This document shows positions 17,699 through 25,576 of a stretch of 64,000 bases of DNA, in pieces. Below the pieces are notes generated by a model that saw nothing but the letters and a program-made list of their open reading frames with translations, was not told where the DNA came from and searched no databases. The stretch spans positions 1 to 64,000 of the forward strand of contig NZ_FRAI01000010.1 in assembly GCF_900142275.1 (NCBI RefSeq), written 5' to 3'. Source of the stretch: Anaerobranca californiensis DSM 14826. Lineage in GTDB: Bacteria; Bacillota; Proteinivoracia; Proteinivoracales; Proteinivoracaceae. Every line of letters begins with the position of its first letter. Positions within the stretch are counted from its first letter, which is position 1. The translations under genes were made by a program, and so were the position numbers.

Positions 17699-18046
17699 TT
17701 AAGAAGACATTATCCCTATATTTTTAGCGTTTCTCCAAAATTTTTCTAACTGATAATATTCCCTAGCTTCTGGATTAAAAAGATGTACTACTATATCACC
17801 ATAATCTATTACAATCCAAACAGCTTCATCATAACCTTGTATCCTTATAGGAGTGATACCCTTTTCCTTTACTTTTTCTTCAATAAAATCACAAATGCTT
17901 TTTAAATGGGATTGAGTATTACCAGTTGCAATTATAAAATAATCGGCAATTTCCGTTAATCCCTGAAGATCTAAAATTTTAATGTCTTCTCCTTTTTTAT
18001 CATCTATAGCTTTGGTTATGGTTTGAGTTAATTGTAAAATTTCCAA
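17699..18046 (-). CDS. rsfS: Ribosomal silencing factor RsfS
   Basis: RsfS binds uL14 on the 50S subunit and blocks subunit joining in starved cells. The 115-residue protein has the family's DLQGLTEIADYFIIATGNTQSHLKSI and EAVWIVIDYGDIVVHLFNPEAREYYQLEKFW. It starts with TTG after GGGAGG. It belongs to the nadD-LCP-rsfS row usual in Clostridia; the yqeK HD-phosphatase gene often found there is missing. Confidence 0.97.
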   Translation of the reverse strand: MEILQLTQTITKAIDDKKGEDIKILDLQGLTEIADYFIIATGNTQSHLKSICDFIEEKVKEKGITPIRIQGYDEAVWIVIDYGDIVVHLFNPEAREYYQLEKFWRNAKNIGIMSS

Positions 18047-18059
18047 TGATTTACCTCCC

Positions 18060-19238
18060 TTAATCTAAGTCTTTTCCTATGATTACTATAATTTTATTAT
18101 TTATCTCATCTTCAATAAGATTACCTTCTACATTCAGCTTTAAAGCAATTTCTTCTGCTAAAAACCGGTATCCTTGGGGATAGCGGATAATTGTTTTTGG
18201 ATAATTGTAGTTATCTGCATTGCCGGTACTAATATTAGTATAACCTAAAGTTTCAATAATTCTTCCATATTTTGCTGCTATACCACTTTTCCCATTACCA
18301 TTTAGTATTTCTAAATTCATAGAAGTCTTATCGACAATAGGTTGGCCAAATTTAATATTGTTAATAACTGAATTTAAACTTTCTGTATTAACGATCCAAA
18401 CTTTATCTAGTAGCATTTCAGTTTTTCCCGGTATAGTCGTAGTATAACTCTCTCTAGTTATAACATCATCTAGCATATTTCTAAACCAAGCTAAATCCCT
18501 AATGGTCATGTCAGTGATAAAAATATTATCAAGGGAAGAAATTCCCGATACTAAACTTAAAGCCTTTCCAAATTTTAAATATTGTTCAAACAAGCTTTGT
18601 AAAACTATTATTTGCCTTTCAGTATATGATCCCCTATTATTTTCTTCAATAAAACCAAAAAAGTGCTGTACCCGTGTTCTATCGAAATTTCGATTATAAC
18701 CGGCATAATATGTTGTATTTCCTAATGTATAAGTTTTTGGTAAATCTGCTATAGTTACACCCTTAAGTTTATCCACTAAAGTCAATAACCCATCTTCTTT
18801 AATTATTAAATAATTATTTATACTTAAGTTGCCATTTAACAAAGTTTCTATAGCTTCTAAAAGCCCTTGTACCCCTTTTTCACTATATAAATCAGACAAT
18901 AACACTTTCTCCATGTTGCTATCTACCCTAGTATTGCTAGGTATATCTAAAAAATATGCTGCTCCTTCTTTATCAACTGATAAAATAAAAATTGTCTGTA
19001 AACTTTCCTTATTTGTTTCTCCATTTGTCGTTGTATAAGCTATTAAGTAGGTTTCTAAATTTTCCGCCTTCCTTTGAAAATAGCCTTCTTTACCTTGCAA
19101 CACTGTTATTAAATTAGCAGTTCGATAGATAAATATTATAAAAACCACTAAAGTAATAAGTAAAGTTAACTTTAAAAAACCTTTAAATTTTGTGCTTTTT
19201 TTTTTACCAAATCTTTGGCTTCTACTCCTATAAGTCAT
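18060..19238 (-). CDS. LytR-CpsA-Psr (LCP)-like membrane protein with LytR_C domain
   Basis: A 392-residue protein with a basic N-terminus, a transmembrane anchor (about residues 22-43), a central LCP-like domain (about 75-235) and a C-terminal LytR_C domain (about 300-385, VEILNGNGKSGIAAKYGRI). LCP enzymes attach wall polymers to peptidoglycan from lipid carriers. The LCP core is divergent: the usual G-x-D-x-R segment reads ILSVDKEG, although PSNTRVD and the DRTRVQHF-like Arg region are kept. Catalytic activity is therefore uncertain. It starts 13 bases before rsfS. Confidence 0.85.
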   Translation of the reverse strand: MTYRSRSQRFGKKKSTKFKGFLKLTLLITLVVFIIFIYRTANLITVLQGKEGYFQRKAENLETYLIAYTTTNGETNKESLQTIFILSVDKEGAAYFLDIPSNTRVDSNMEKVLLSDLYSEKGVQGLLEAIETLLNGNLSINNYLIIKEDGLLTLVDKLKGVTIADLPKTYTLGNTTYYAGYNRNFDRTRVQHFFGFIEENNRGSYTERQIIVLQSLFEQYLKFGKALSLVSGISSLDNIFITDMTIRDLAWFRNMLDDVITRESYTTTIPGKTEMLLDKVWIVNTESLNSVINNIKFGQPIVDKTSMNLEILNGNGKSGIAAKYGRIIETLGYTNISTGNADNYNYPKTIIRYPQGYRFLAEEIALKLNVEGNLIEDEINNKIIVIIGKDLD

Positions 19239-19274
19239 GGCACTCCCCCCCTTAATAAAATTTTTAACTTAAGG

Positions 19275-19859
19275 TTACTTATATAAACCATGTTGATAAA
19301 TATACTGCTCCACTGCATCTGGCACTAAATATTTGATGCTATTACCCCTCTTTACTTCTAGGCGTATATCTGTTGAAGAAATTTCAATTATTGGCGTATC
19401 TATTTCCACTACTTTATCAGGGTTTAAATTAAAGGATTTTAAATGATTATAAACATCAAATTCAAAACCCTTTCGTTTAGCATAAACCAAGGTACAAAGC
19501 TCTAAAATTTTTTCAGGTTCTTTCCATTTATGGATATCTAGAAGGGAGTCTCCTCCAACCAAAAAATAAAGATCTTTATTGTAAAATTTCTTTAAATAAG
19601 CTAAAGTTTCAAAGGTATAATTTACTCCTTGTTTTTCTACTTCATAGGTGGAAATTTGGAAATTTTCATTACCTTTGATGGCTAATTTAAGCATTTCTAA
19701 CCTATGTTTCACTGGTGTAGTAATGGTTTTATGGGGTGGATTTCCTGTAGGTAGAAAAATCACCCTTGCCTTTAACCTTTGTCCACAAATTTGAGCTAAA
19801 ATTAAATGACCTAGATGAACGGGATCAAAAGAGCCACCAAAAATTAATATTTTATCCAT
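19275..19859 (-). CDS. nadD: Nicotinate-nucleotide adenylyltransferase
   Basis: NadD adenylates nicotinate mononucleotide in NAD synthesis. The nucleotidyltransferase motif FGGSFDPVHLGHL is at residues 8-20, followed by FLPTGNPPHK and near the C-terminus ISSTDIR. The 194-residue length is typical. It lies 9 bases after yhbY, the common yhbY-nadD pairing. Confidence 0.97.
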   Translation of the reverse strand: MDKILIFGGSFDPVHLGHLILAQICGQRLKARVIFLPTGNPPHKTITTPVKHRLEMLKLAIKGNENFQISTYEVEKQGVNYTFETLAYLKKFYNKDLYFLVGGDSLLDIHKWKEPEKILELCTLVYAKRKGFEFDVYNHLKSFNLNPDKVVEIDTPIIEISSTDIRLEVKRGNSIKYLVPDAVEQYIYQHGLYK

Positions 19860-19868
19860 TTTTGATAC

Positions 19869-20159
19869 CTACTCTGGTAACTGTATTTTATTTTTTTTAG
19901 AACGTCTATATAAAGTGATTATTGATCCGAGGATTTGAACTACTTCACTATTAGTAAGTTTAGAAATTTCCTCTGCTGCTTCCTCTTTCTCTAAAATACT
20001 ATTTTTTAATACTTTAACTTTAATTAATTCCCTGGCCTCTAAAGCATCATCTAATTGTTTGATTAAGTTTTCTGTAATATCATTTTTACCAATTTGAAAT
20101 ATTGGATCTAAGGTATTTGCTAAGCTTTTTAAGTATCTTTTTTGTTTACTAGATAACAT
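19869..20159 (-). CDS. yhbY: YhbY-family CRM-domain RNA-binding protein
   Basis: A single CRM domain protein bound to pre-50S ribosomes. Hallmarks are LSSKQKRYLKSLANTLDPIFQIGKNDIT and LIKVKVLKN, ending with LYRRSKKNKIQLP. The frame extends to 20183, but AAGGAGA sits seven bases before the ATG at 20159, giving a 96-residue protein of usual length. A terminator-like hairpin lies about 20 bases upstream, so expression may depend on readthrough from obgE and the small Cys-rich gene. Confidence 0.95.
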   Translation of the reverse strand: MLSSKQKRYLKSLANTLDPIFQIGKNDITENLIKQLDDALEARELIKVKVLKNSILEKEEAAEEISKLTNSEVVQILGSIITLYRRSKKNKIQLPE

Positions 20160-20177
20160 TTCTTCATCTCCTTCTCT

Positions 20178-20209
20178 ATTCAAAAAGCAAGCTTATAGGC
20201 TTGCTTTTG
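20178..20209 (-). terminator. Terminator-like hairpin between the small Cys-rich gene and yhbY
   Basis: AAAAGCAAGC pairs with GCTTGCTTTT (20083-style stem at 20183-20192 with 20199-20208) and ends in TTTTT on the minus strand. It is so close to the yhbY ribosome site that no promoter fits between, suggesting partial readthrough or attenuation. Confidence 0.7.
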
Positions 20210-20213
20210 TATT

Positions 20214-20387
20214 TTATGCTTTTTGTGCCTCTTTTTCTTTTCTTACTCTGCGGAAATCTTCCTTTTTCCAACCAATTCTTTTTTTCTCTTGACAAACATA
20301 TTTGGGATTAATTACAAAACCCCCTTCTTTTATACAGTAATAAGTTCTCTCTCCCAGAGTACAATTGCCACATTGCACGCAATCCAC
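20214..20387 (-). CDS. Small Cys-rich protein (57 residues)
   Basis: This gene is too short for usual ORF lists. Reading the minus strand from a GTG gives a protein starting (M)DCVQCGNCTLGERTYYC, with further YVCQEKKRIGW and a very basic tail. Five cysteines, three in a CxxCxxC array, suggest a zinc- or Fe-S-binding protein. AAGGAGG lies 11 bases upstream of the GTG, a slightly long spacing. It sits between obgE and yhbY and is followed by a hairpin. I do not recognise the family; a ribosome-linked role would be inference from neighbours. Confidence 0.7.
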   Translation of the reverse strand: MDCVQCGNCTLGERTYYCIKEGGFVINPKYVCQEKKRIGWKKEDFRRVRKEKEAQKA

Positions 20388-20447
20388 GACAGAAATATCC
20401 TCCTTAAAAATAATCTTTCATAATAATTAAGTTAAAAACTAAAATAA

Positions 20448-21716
20448 CTACCATTTAACTTCAAATTCCAAATTAAGTATCCTTACTGTATCCCCCTCTT
20501 TTACCCCCTTTTGACGAAGTGCCTCTTCAATGCCGGATTTCTTTAAAATCCTTTGAAATCTTAAAAGGCTATCATAATTATCAAAATTGGTCATTCGAAG
20601 GAGTTTTTCTACTTTTTTTCCTTCTATAACAAATATATCACCATCTTTAGTAATTGTAAATTCCTCTTCTTCTTTTGGTTTATAAATTTTAAAATCTTCA
20701 GCTTTAAATAACTGGACTTTAGGAATAACGTCTAGTTGTGCTGCCAAATAGTTAAACAGATCTTCTACTCCTTCTTTAGTGGCAGCAGATATTGGAAATA
20801 CTTTATATTTGTCACCTATTTTTTCTCTAAAATCTTTTAAAGTTTTTTCTACATCTTCTACCAGGTCTATTTTATTTGCAGCAACTACCTGGGGCAACAG
20901 GGCAAACCTTTCATTATATTGAAGTAATTCATTGTTTATAGTTAAAAAATCTTTGTAAGGATCCCTTTGTTCAGAACCTGATATATCGACAACATGGACC
21001 AACATTCTTGTTCTTTCTATATGCCTTAAAAATTGTAAACCTAATCCCGCCCCTTGATGGGCACCCTCTATTAAACCAGGAATATCCGCTAAAACAAAGG
21101 ATTTATCTTTAACTTTAACAACACCTAAATTAGGATGTAAAGTAGTGAAATGGTAATTGCCAATTTTAGGCTGAGCTGAAGTTACCACTGAGAGTAAGGT
21201 GGATTTTCCTACATTTGGAAAACCAACAAGGCCGACATCTGCTAGGACTTTTAGTTCTAAGATTACTTCTAGTTCTTCACCTAATTCTCCCGGTTCAGCA
21301 ATTTTAGGTGCTTGTCTAGTAGAGGTAGCAAAACGGGCATTACCTCTGCCACCCCTGCCTCCTTTTGCTACAACTGCTTGTTGACCTGGCTCAATTAAAT
21401 CAGCAATGACTCCTAAAGTTTCAGCTTCCCTTATTACAGTACCAACTGGAACTTTAAGATAGAGGTTCTCTCCATTCTTCCCATGTTTATTTTTCTTTTG
21501 CCCTTTACCCCCTCCTTGGGCTTTGTAATGTTTCTTATATTTATAATCTAATAATGTGTTGACATTGGGATCGGCTACAAAAATTACACTACCGCCATCT
21601 CCGCCATCTCCGCCGTCTGGTCCACCCATATCCACATATTTTTCTCTACGGAAAGTGGCAGCTCCATCACCACCATCCCCTGCTTTAATATAAATCTTTA
21701 CTTTATCTATAAACAT
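20448..21716 (-). CDS. obgE: Obg/CgtA GTPase
   Basis: Obg is an essential GTPase in 50S assembly and stress signalling. The glycine-rich Obg fold is at the N-terminus (GGDGGDGGSVIF, RGGRGNARFATSTRQAP), the G domain starts near residue 160 (GFPNVGKSTLL, DIPGLIEGAHQGAGLG, NKIDLV), and a C-terminal OCT domain follows (from about 345). At 422 residues it is full length. It lies in the conserved rplU-prp-rpmA-spo0B-obg order. Confidence 0.98.
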   Translation of the reverse strand: MFIDKVKIYIKAGDGGDGAATFRREKYVDMGGPDGGDGGDGGSVIFVADPNVNTLLDYKYKKHYKAQGGGKGQKKNKHGKNGENLYLKVPVGTVIREAETLGVIADLIEPGQQAVVAKGGRGGRGNARFATSTRQAPKIAEPGELGEELEVILELKVLADVGLVGFPNVGKSTLLSVVTSAQPKIGNYHFTTLHPNLGVVKVKDKSFVLADIPGLIEGAHQGAGLGLQFLRHIERTRMLVHVVDISGSEQRDPYKDFLTINNELLQYNERFALLPQVVAANKIDLVEDVEKTLKDFREKIGDKYKVFPISAATKEGVEDLFNYLAAQLDVIPKVQLFKAEDFKIYKPKEEEEFTITKDGDIFVIEGKKVEKLLRMTNFDNYDSLLRFQRILKKSGIEEALRQKGVKEGDTVRILNLEFEVKW

Positions 21717-21759
21717 TTTAATTCATCCCTTTCCATATCAAGGCAACTAATAATTTGAT

Positions 21760-22251
21760 TTATAAAGGAAAACTTACTCCAGAATCCGGTGTTAAAATTT
21801 CTATACAATCATTTTCTATTTCAATGGTCAAATTGATAACATCACCAACACTAGTAGAAAAATCCTCAGATTCTAAATAACTATATATCTTAAAAATAGT
21901 TTTTACAAATTTTACGGAAAAAAACACATTTGAATTGATATTTTGATTAAAATAAATCCGAAAATTAGAAGTTAATTTATGAAGTTTATAATACAACAAT
22001 AGATAAAAAATTTTAATCAAAAGATTTGTACCCTCTAATTTAGTATATAAGTCTTTTTTTTCATAAGCATTTTTTAAGTACTCTTTACATTTATCCCCTT
22101 TATCTAGCATTAAATAACCGTCTATCAGTTGTAAATCATTATATAAATCATGGCGAAAAATTGAGTTTATCTTTCTGATGACTAATAGATAAATGAATAA
22201 ATATATATTTATTATAATTAATAATATCAATAAACAGATTAAAAAAAGCAT
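21760..22251 (-). CDS. spo0B: Spo0B-type sensor-kinase-like phosphotransferase
   Basis: Spo0B relays phosphate from Spo0F to Spo0A in Bacillus sporulation. The 163-residue protein has an N-terminal transmembrane helix (about residues 2-24), then RHDLYNDLQLIDGYLMLDKG, matching the Spo0B alpha-hairpin motif HDWLNxLQxIxGYLQLxK with the phosphorylatable His kept. The C-terminal half is a reduced ATPase-like domain. Position between rpmA and obgE matches Bacillus. Bacillus Spo0B lacks a membrane anchor, so this copy may act differently; a match to citrate/malate-type kinase fragments is the alternative. Confidence 0.75.
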   Translation of the reverse strand: MLFLICLLILLIIINIYLFIYLLVIRKINSIFRHDLYNDLQLIDGYLMLDKGDKCKEYLKNAYEKKDLYTKLEGTNLLIKIFYLLLYYKLHKLTSNFRIYFNQNINSNVFFSVKFVKTIFKIYSYLESEDFSTSVGDVINLTIEIENDCIEILTPDSGVSFPL

Positions 22252-22335
22252 ACAACTGCTCCTTTAATAACAATGATAATAATTTATTCGACAATCTTTT
22301 AAAAACTCCTGCTTTCTCTAATAGATAAAATTAGT

Positions 22336-22360
22336 AAAACCTGGGTAGAACCCAGGTTTT
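22336..22360 (-). terminator. Intrinsic terminator after rpmA
   Basis: AAAACCTGGGT (22336-22346) pairs with ACCCAGGTTTT (22350-22360) with a three-base loop. The T tract is short. It separates rpmA from spo0B-obgE. Confidence 0.8.
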
Positions 22361-22366
22361 AATGTT

Positions 22367-22666
22367 TTAAGCGTTAGCTACTTGCTCTTCTACAGCATAT
22401 ATAGAAACTTGTTTTTTGTTTTTACCTTTATTTTCAAAGGCTACGATACCATCTATTTTTGCAAATAAAGTATCATCGCCGCCAATGCCAACATTTTTAC
22501 CAGGGTGAAACTTAGTACCCCTTTGACGCACTAATATTGATCCAGCGGTAACGAATTGACCAGATTGTCTTTTTACTCCAAGTCTCTTAGAGTGACTATC
22601 CCTACCGTTTTTAGAACTACCAACACCTTTTTTAGATGCAAATAGTTGAAGGTCAAATCTTAGCAT
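22367..22666 (-). CDS. rpmA: 50S ribosomal protein bL27 with cleavable N-terminal extension
   Basis: L27 sits at the peptidyl-transferase centre. The frame extends to 22699, but AAAGGAGG sits before the ATG at 22666, giving [17 protein letters not shown]. This is the Firmicute-type extension, known in Staphylococcus to be cut by the Prp protease between LQLF and A; the mature protein starts [15 protein letters not shown]. Full length is 99 residues. The prp gene is directly upstream, so the protease and its substrate are encoded side by side. Confidence 0.97.
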   Translation of the reverse strand: MLRFDLQLFASKKGVGSSKNGRDSHSKRLGVKRQSGQFVTAGSILVRQRGTKFHPGKNVGIGGDDTLFAKIDGIVAFENKGKNKKQVSIYAVEEQVANA

Positions 22667-22685
22667 TTCAAGACACCTCCTTTTT

Positions 22686-23015
22686 TTAAATAGAGACAAT
22701 AGAAACTTTTAAGTATTTTTCATACTGTTTTTCTATTTCCCTTAATCCTAAGAACATAGCTTCTGTTAATAAATTTACATCTGCCCGTTGTTTTTCTGTA
22801 AGCTTTTTAGGGTATGTGACTTTTAAGTACCCTGATCTAACATCATATGTTAGATCCTCTGTAACTAATTTTTTTATCCCTAGAAGAGTTGTCTGTGCCA
22901 ATGCTGATATTGCTGCACAAACTATATCTTCTCCATGCTGGGAATAACCACTATGCCCAACAATTTCGTATCCTACATAATTTTCTTTTTCCTTTTTAAA
23001 ACTTACTTTAACCAT
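22686..23015 (-). CDS. prp: Ribosomal-processing cysteine protease Prp (YsxB family)
   Basis: Prp removes the N-terminal extension of L27. The 109-residue protein has the catalytic His in [23 protein letters not shown] and the catalytic Cys in the same motif (HSGY...DIVCAA). It lies four bases after rplU and 19 before rpmA, the standard rplU-prp-rpmA operon. Identification rests on motif plus context. Confidence 0.95.
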   Translation of the reverse strand: MVKVSFKKEKENYVGYEIVGHSGYSQHGEDIVCAAISALAQTTLLGIKKLVTEDLTYDVRSGYLKVTYPKKLTEKQRADVNLLTEAMFLGLREIEKQYEKYLKVSIVSI

Positions 23016-23019
23016 AGCA

Positions 23020-23331
23020 TTAGTTAATAATTTTTTCTACTACTACTTTTGTAAATGGTTGACGGTGACCAGTTTTACGGCGATAGTTCTTTTTAGGTTT
23101 GTACTTGAATACGATAATTTTCTTAGCCTTATCGTGTTCTAGTACTTTAAGTTGAACTTTAGCGCCTTCAACAACTGGTTTACCAACAGTAAGTTCTGTT
23201 CCGTTAGAAATAGCTAGAACATCGTTGATTTCAACGATCTCATCAATATTAGCATCTAGCTTTTCTACTTTAATTACATCTCCTTCAGAAACTTTGTACT
23301 GTTTTCCACCTGTTTTAATTATAGCGTACAT
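23020..23331 (-). CDS. rplU: 50S ribosomal protein bL21
   Basis: L21 binds 23S rRNA next to L20. The 103 residues start [25 protein letters not shown] and end with [22 protein letters not shown], the conserved RNA-binding loop. GGAGG precedes the ATG. It is the first gene of the rplU-prp-rpmA operon and is preceded by a promoter and a structured leader likely used for autoregulation. Confidence 0.99.
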   Translation of the reverse strand: MYAIIKTGGKQYKVSEGDVIKVEKLDANIDEIVEINDVLAISNGTELTVGKPVVEGAKVQLKVLEHDKAKKIIVFKYKPKKNYRRKTGHRQPFTKVVVEKIIN

Positions 23332-23425
23332 AGGTATTCCACCTCCTCAGAAAATACTCGCCAAATTCAGGTACCTGATTAGGATTTAAAGACCTGTTAT
23401 GTGCGGTTGTAACTTAGGCAGTTAC
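23332..23425 (-). ncRNA. L21 leader (autoregulatory 5' UTR element)
   Basis: The region between promoter and rplU contains, on the minus strand, an AACCGCACATAACAGG segment, CCTAATCAGGTACCTG (a pairing arm) and GGCGAGTATTTTCTGAGG. The order resembles the Firmicute L21 leader as I remember it. Function in L21 feedback is known for the family; the match here is by eye. Confidence 0.65.
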
Positions 23426-23431
23426 TAGAAA

Positions 23432-23461
23432 ATAATATCATATCTAACTTGAGTTTGTCAA
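23432..23461 (-). promoter_or_regulatory. Predicted sigma-A promoter of rplU-prp-rpmA
   Basis: TTGACA (23456-23461), an 18-base spacer and TATTAT (23432-23437) on the minus strand, immediately after the rng stop. Confidence 0.75.
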
Positions 23462-23464
23462 GGT

Positions 23465-24898
23465 TTAAGGACTTTCAATTTCTAAATAATTAGCTTCTAC
23501 ATTTTCAACGGGTTTAATAAGCAATTTTACTCCTAGTTCCTGCTGAAAAATATCTAATGTCTTTGTTAATTCATCGACCATTACAGGATGGACTTTTACT
23601 TCATATTCTTTATTCTGATTTGTGTATACATAATTCCTTATTTTATCTTCTAAAAACATCTTTAAAGCTGATTTAGTCATAGTTTTACCTATACCATGGC
23701 ATGTTGGGCAAACTTGTTGTAAAGAGTTATATATTCCTTTCCTTACTTTTTTTCTAGTTATTTCTACTAAACCTAATTTTGTTATTCCTAAAATTTGCCC
23801 CTTTGTTTGATCTTTTTTCATTTCAGCTTCTAAATATTTTAAAACTAATTCTTTATCTTCTTCTCTAAACATATCAATAAAATCGATTATTATAATTCCA
23901 CTGACATCCCTTAATCTTATTTGCCTGCAAATTTCTTTTACTGCTTCTAAGTTTGTTTGTAGTACCGTATCAGCTAAATTATTAGTACCAACAAATTTAC
24001 CAGTATTAACATCTATGACAGTTAATGCTTCTAATTGATCAATTACAAGATATGAACCATTTTTTAACCAAATTTTCCGTTGGAAGGCCTTTTCTAAATC
24101 TTTTTCTATTCCAAAAGCATGAAATATTGGACTTTTTGACTGATATAACCTAACTTTATTAAGTAAATGGCTATGTTTAGCCTTTCGTTTTAAAATATTG
24201 ATTATTTTTCGATATTGCTCTTGGTCATCTATATATAAGCCATCGACCTGGTTATCAAAAAGATCCCTCAAAGCCCTTTCAACTAAATCCACATCATTAT
24301 AAATTAAAGCAGGGCTTGAATAATTTTGATAATTTTCTAAGGTATTATTCCAAATGCCAAATAGGTAGTTTAAATCATTCTCTAATTCCCCTTTGTCAAT
24401 ATATTGAGCTACTGTGCGGACTATCAAACCCATATTAGGATCTTTTATTTCTTCTGCCACTTCTTTTAGTCGTTCCCGCTCCCCTTCATCCTCTATTCTT
24501 CTAGAAATACCTATATAGTTGTTAAAAGGCATTAGTACTAGATATCTACCTGGTATTGTCAATTGACAGGTAACCCTAGGACCTTTACTGCCTATTCCCT
24601 CTTTAGAAATTTGAACCATTATTTCTTGACCTTTTTTAAGGAGTTTTTCTATAGGTTGTTCTTCACCTCCATTGGTAACGAGATCCCCTACATACAAAAA
24701 TGCATTTTTACTAAAACCAATATTTACAAAGGCAGCTTGCATTCCTGGCAATATATCTTGGACTATTCCTTTATAGATATTGCCTACACTTCTAGTATTG
24801 GTTTCTCCCTCTGTATAAAATTCAACCAATTGACCTTCTTCTAATAACGCCACCCTAGTATTATTAGTTTTATAGCTAATAATAATTTCCTTTTTCAA
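23465..24898 (-). CDS. rng: Ribonuclease G/E family endoribonuclease
   Basis: A 477-residue RNase G-like enzyme for rRNA and mRNA processing. It has an S1-like RNA-binding domain (about residues 35-115, GNIYKGIVQDILPGMQAAFVNIG), the 5' sensor and catalytic core with LTVIDVNTGKF and IIIDFID (metal-binding aspartates), and the zinc-link CPTCHG. It lacks the long RNase E C-terminal scaffold, so RNase G fits best. It starts with TTG after GGGGAAGTGA. Encoded between the DUF2344 gene and rplU. Confidence 0.95.
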   Translation of the reverse strand: MKKEIIISYKTNNTRVALLEEGQLVEFYTEGETNTRSVGNIYKGIVQDILPGMQAAFVNIGFSKNAFLYVGDLVTNGGEEQPIEKLLKKGQEIMVQISKEGIGSKGPRVTCQLTIPGRYLVLMPFNNYIGISRRIEDEGERERLKEVAEEIKDPNMGLIVRTVAQYIDKGELENDLNYLFGIWNNTLENYQNYSSPALIYNDVDLVERALRDLFDNQVDGLYIDDQEQYRKIINILKRKAKHSHLLNKVRLYQSKSPIFHAFGIEKDLEKAFQRKIWLKNGSYLVIDQLEALTVIDVNTGKFVGTNNLADTVLQTNLEAVKEICRQIRLRDVSGIIIIDFIDMFREEDKELVLKYLEAEMKKDQTKGQILGITKLGLVEITRKKVRKGIYNSLQQVCPTCHGIGKTMTKSALKMFLEDKIRNYVYTNQNKEYEVKVHPVMVDELTKTLDIFQQELGVKLLIKPVENVEANYLEIESP

Positions 24899-24922
24899 GA
24901 TGTCACTTCCCCTTTTGCTGAT

Positions 24923-25576
24923 TTATACCAAATCCAACCATTGTAAAGGTGTAACTAATTTATCCCCTTTAGAACAATAGGTCTCTATTTTATCTACATT
25001 AGGATTATTGATATTTAATAGTGATAAAACTTCTTTAGGTTTTACATTAGCGGTACTACTAGTGGTTAATAACATAGAGAGTACATCATCTTTATATTCT
25101 AGTTTTAAAATCAGTGGCAGTATATCAACCATTTTAATTCCTTTTTTACTTCTTCTTTCAATATAAATACTTTCATTTTTTAAAATTTCTTCAATTTTCT
25201 CCTTTAGTCCAGAAGATTTAACCACTACTTTGTACTCTGTTGCTTCTACCAATGCCCCTAATGTAGGAACTTTTTTTGTTAGTTTTTTCCCATCTAAAAA
25301 CTTGATTCCCAGAGGAAGATTATCATTCATTTTCTTAATGATTTCATCAATTTCAAGGTTTTCTGTCAGTTCTATTTCCAAATAATCTCCATAGGAAACT
25401 ATCCCTACAGACAGAGGTGTGGCAAAACTTAGTTTAGGATGGGGATTATATCCCTGAGAATAAGCTATAGGTATGCCTGCTCTTCTCGAGGTCCTTTCCA
25501 AAGCCCGTAAAAGGTCTAAATGGGATATAAAGCGAACTTCTTCACCTTTTTGATATTTTATCCAGTACTTATACAT
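24923..25576 (-). CDS. DUF2344 (TIGR03936) family protein
   Basis: A 217-residue protein starting MYKYWIKYQKGEEVRFISHLDLLRALERTSRRAGIPIAYSQGYNPHPKLSFA-like sequence (shown in parts: VRFISHLDLLRALER, YSQGYNPHPKLSF), which is diagnostic of the family. In many Firmicutes and Actinobacteria it is paired with the TIGR03960 radical-SAM protein, here overlapping by eight bases. In some organisms the two are fused. Biochemical function is unknown; a role in tRNA or rRNA modification has been suggested by context only. Confidence 0.9.
   Translation of the reverse strand: MYKYWIKYQKGEEVRFISHLDLLRALERTSRRAGIPIAYSQGYNPHPKLSFATPLSVGIVSYGDYLEIELTENLEIDEIIKKMNDNLPLGIKFLDGKKLTKKVPTLGALVEATEYKVVVKSSGLKEKIEEILKNESIYIERRSKKGIKMVDILPLILKLEYKDDVLSMLLTTSSTANVKPKEVLSLLNINNPNVDKIETYCSKGDKLVTPLQWLDLV

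Noticed and set aside
20223-20423. Plus-strand 66-residue ORF over the obgE-yhbY gap
   Set aside because: The minus strand here has a Cys-rich frame with a ribosome site and a following hairpin; the plus ORF is low-complexity Phe/Leu-rich sequence.
22667-22699. Extended N-terminus of rpmA
   Set aside because: The extra 11 codons cover the AAAGGAGG ribosome site and break the conserved [10 protein letters not shown] start.
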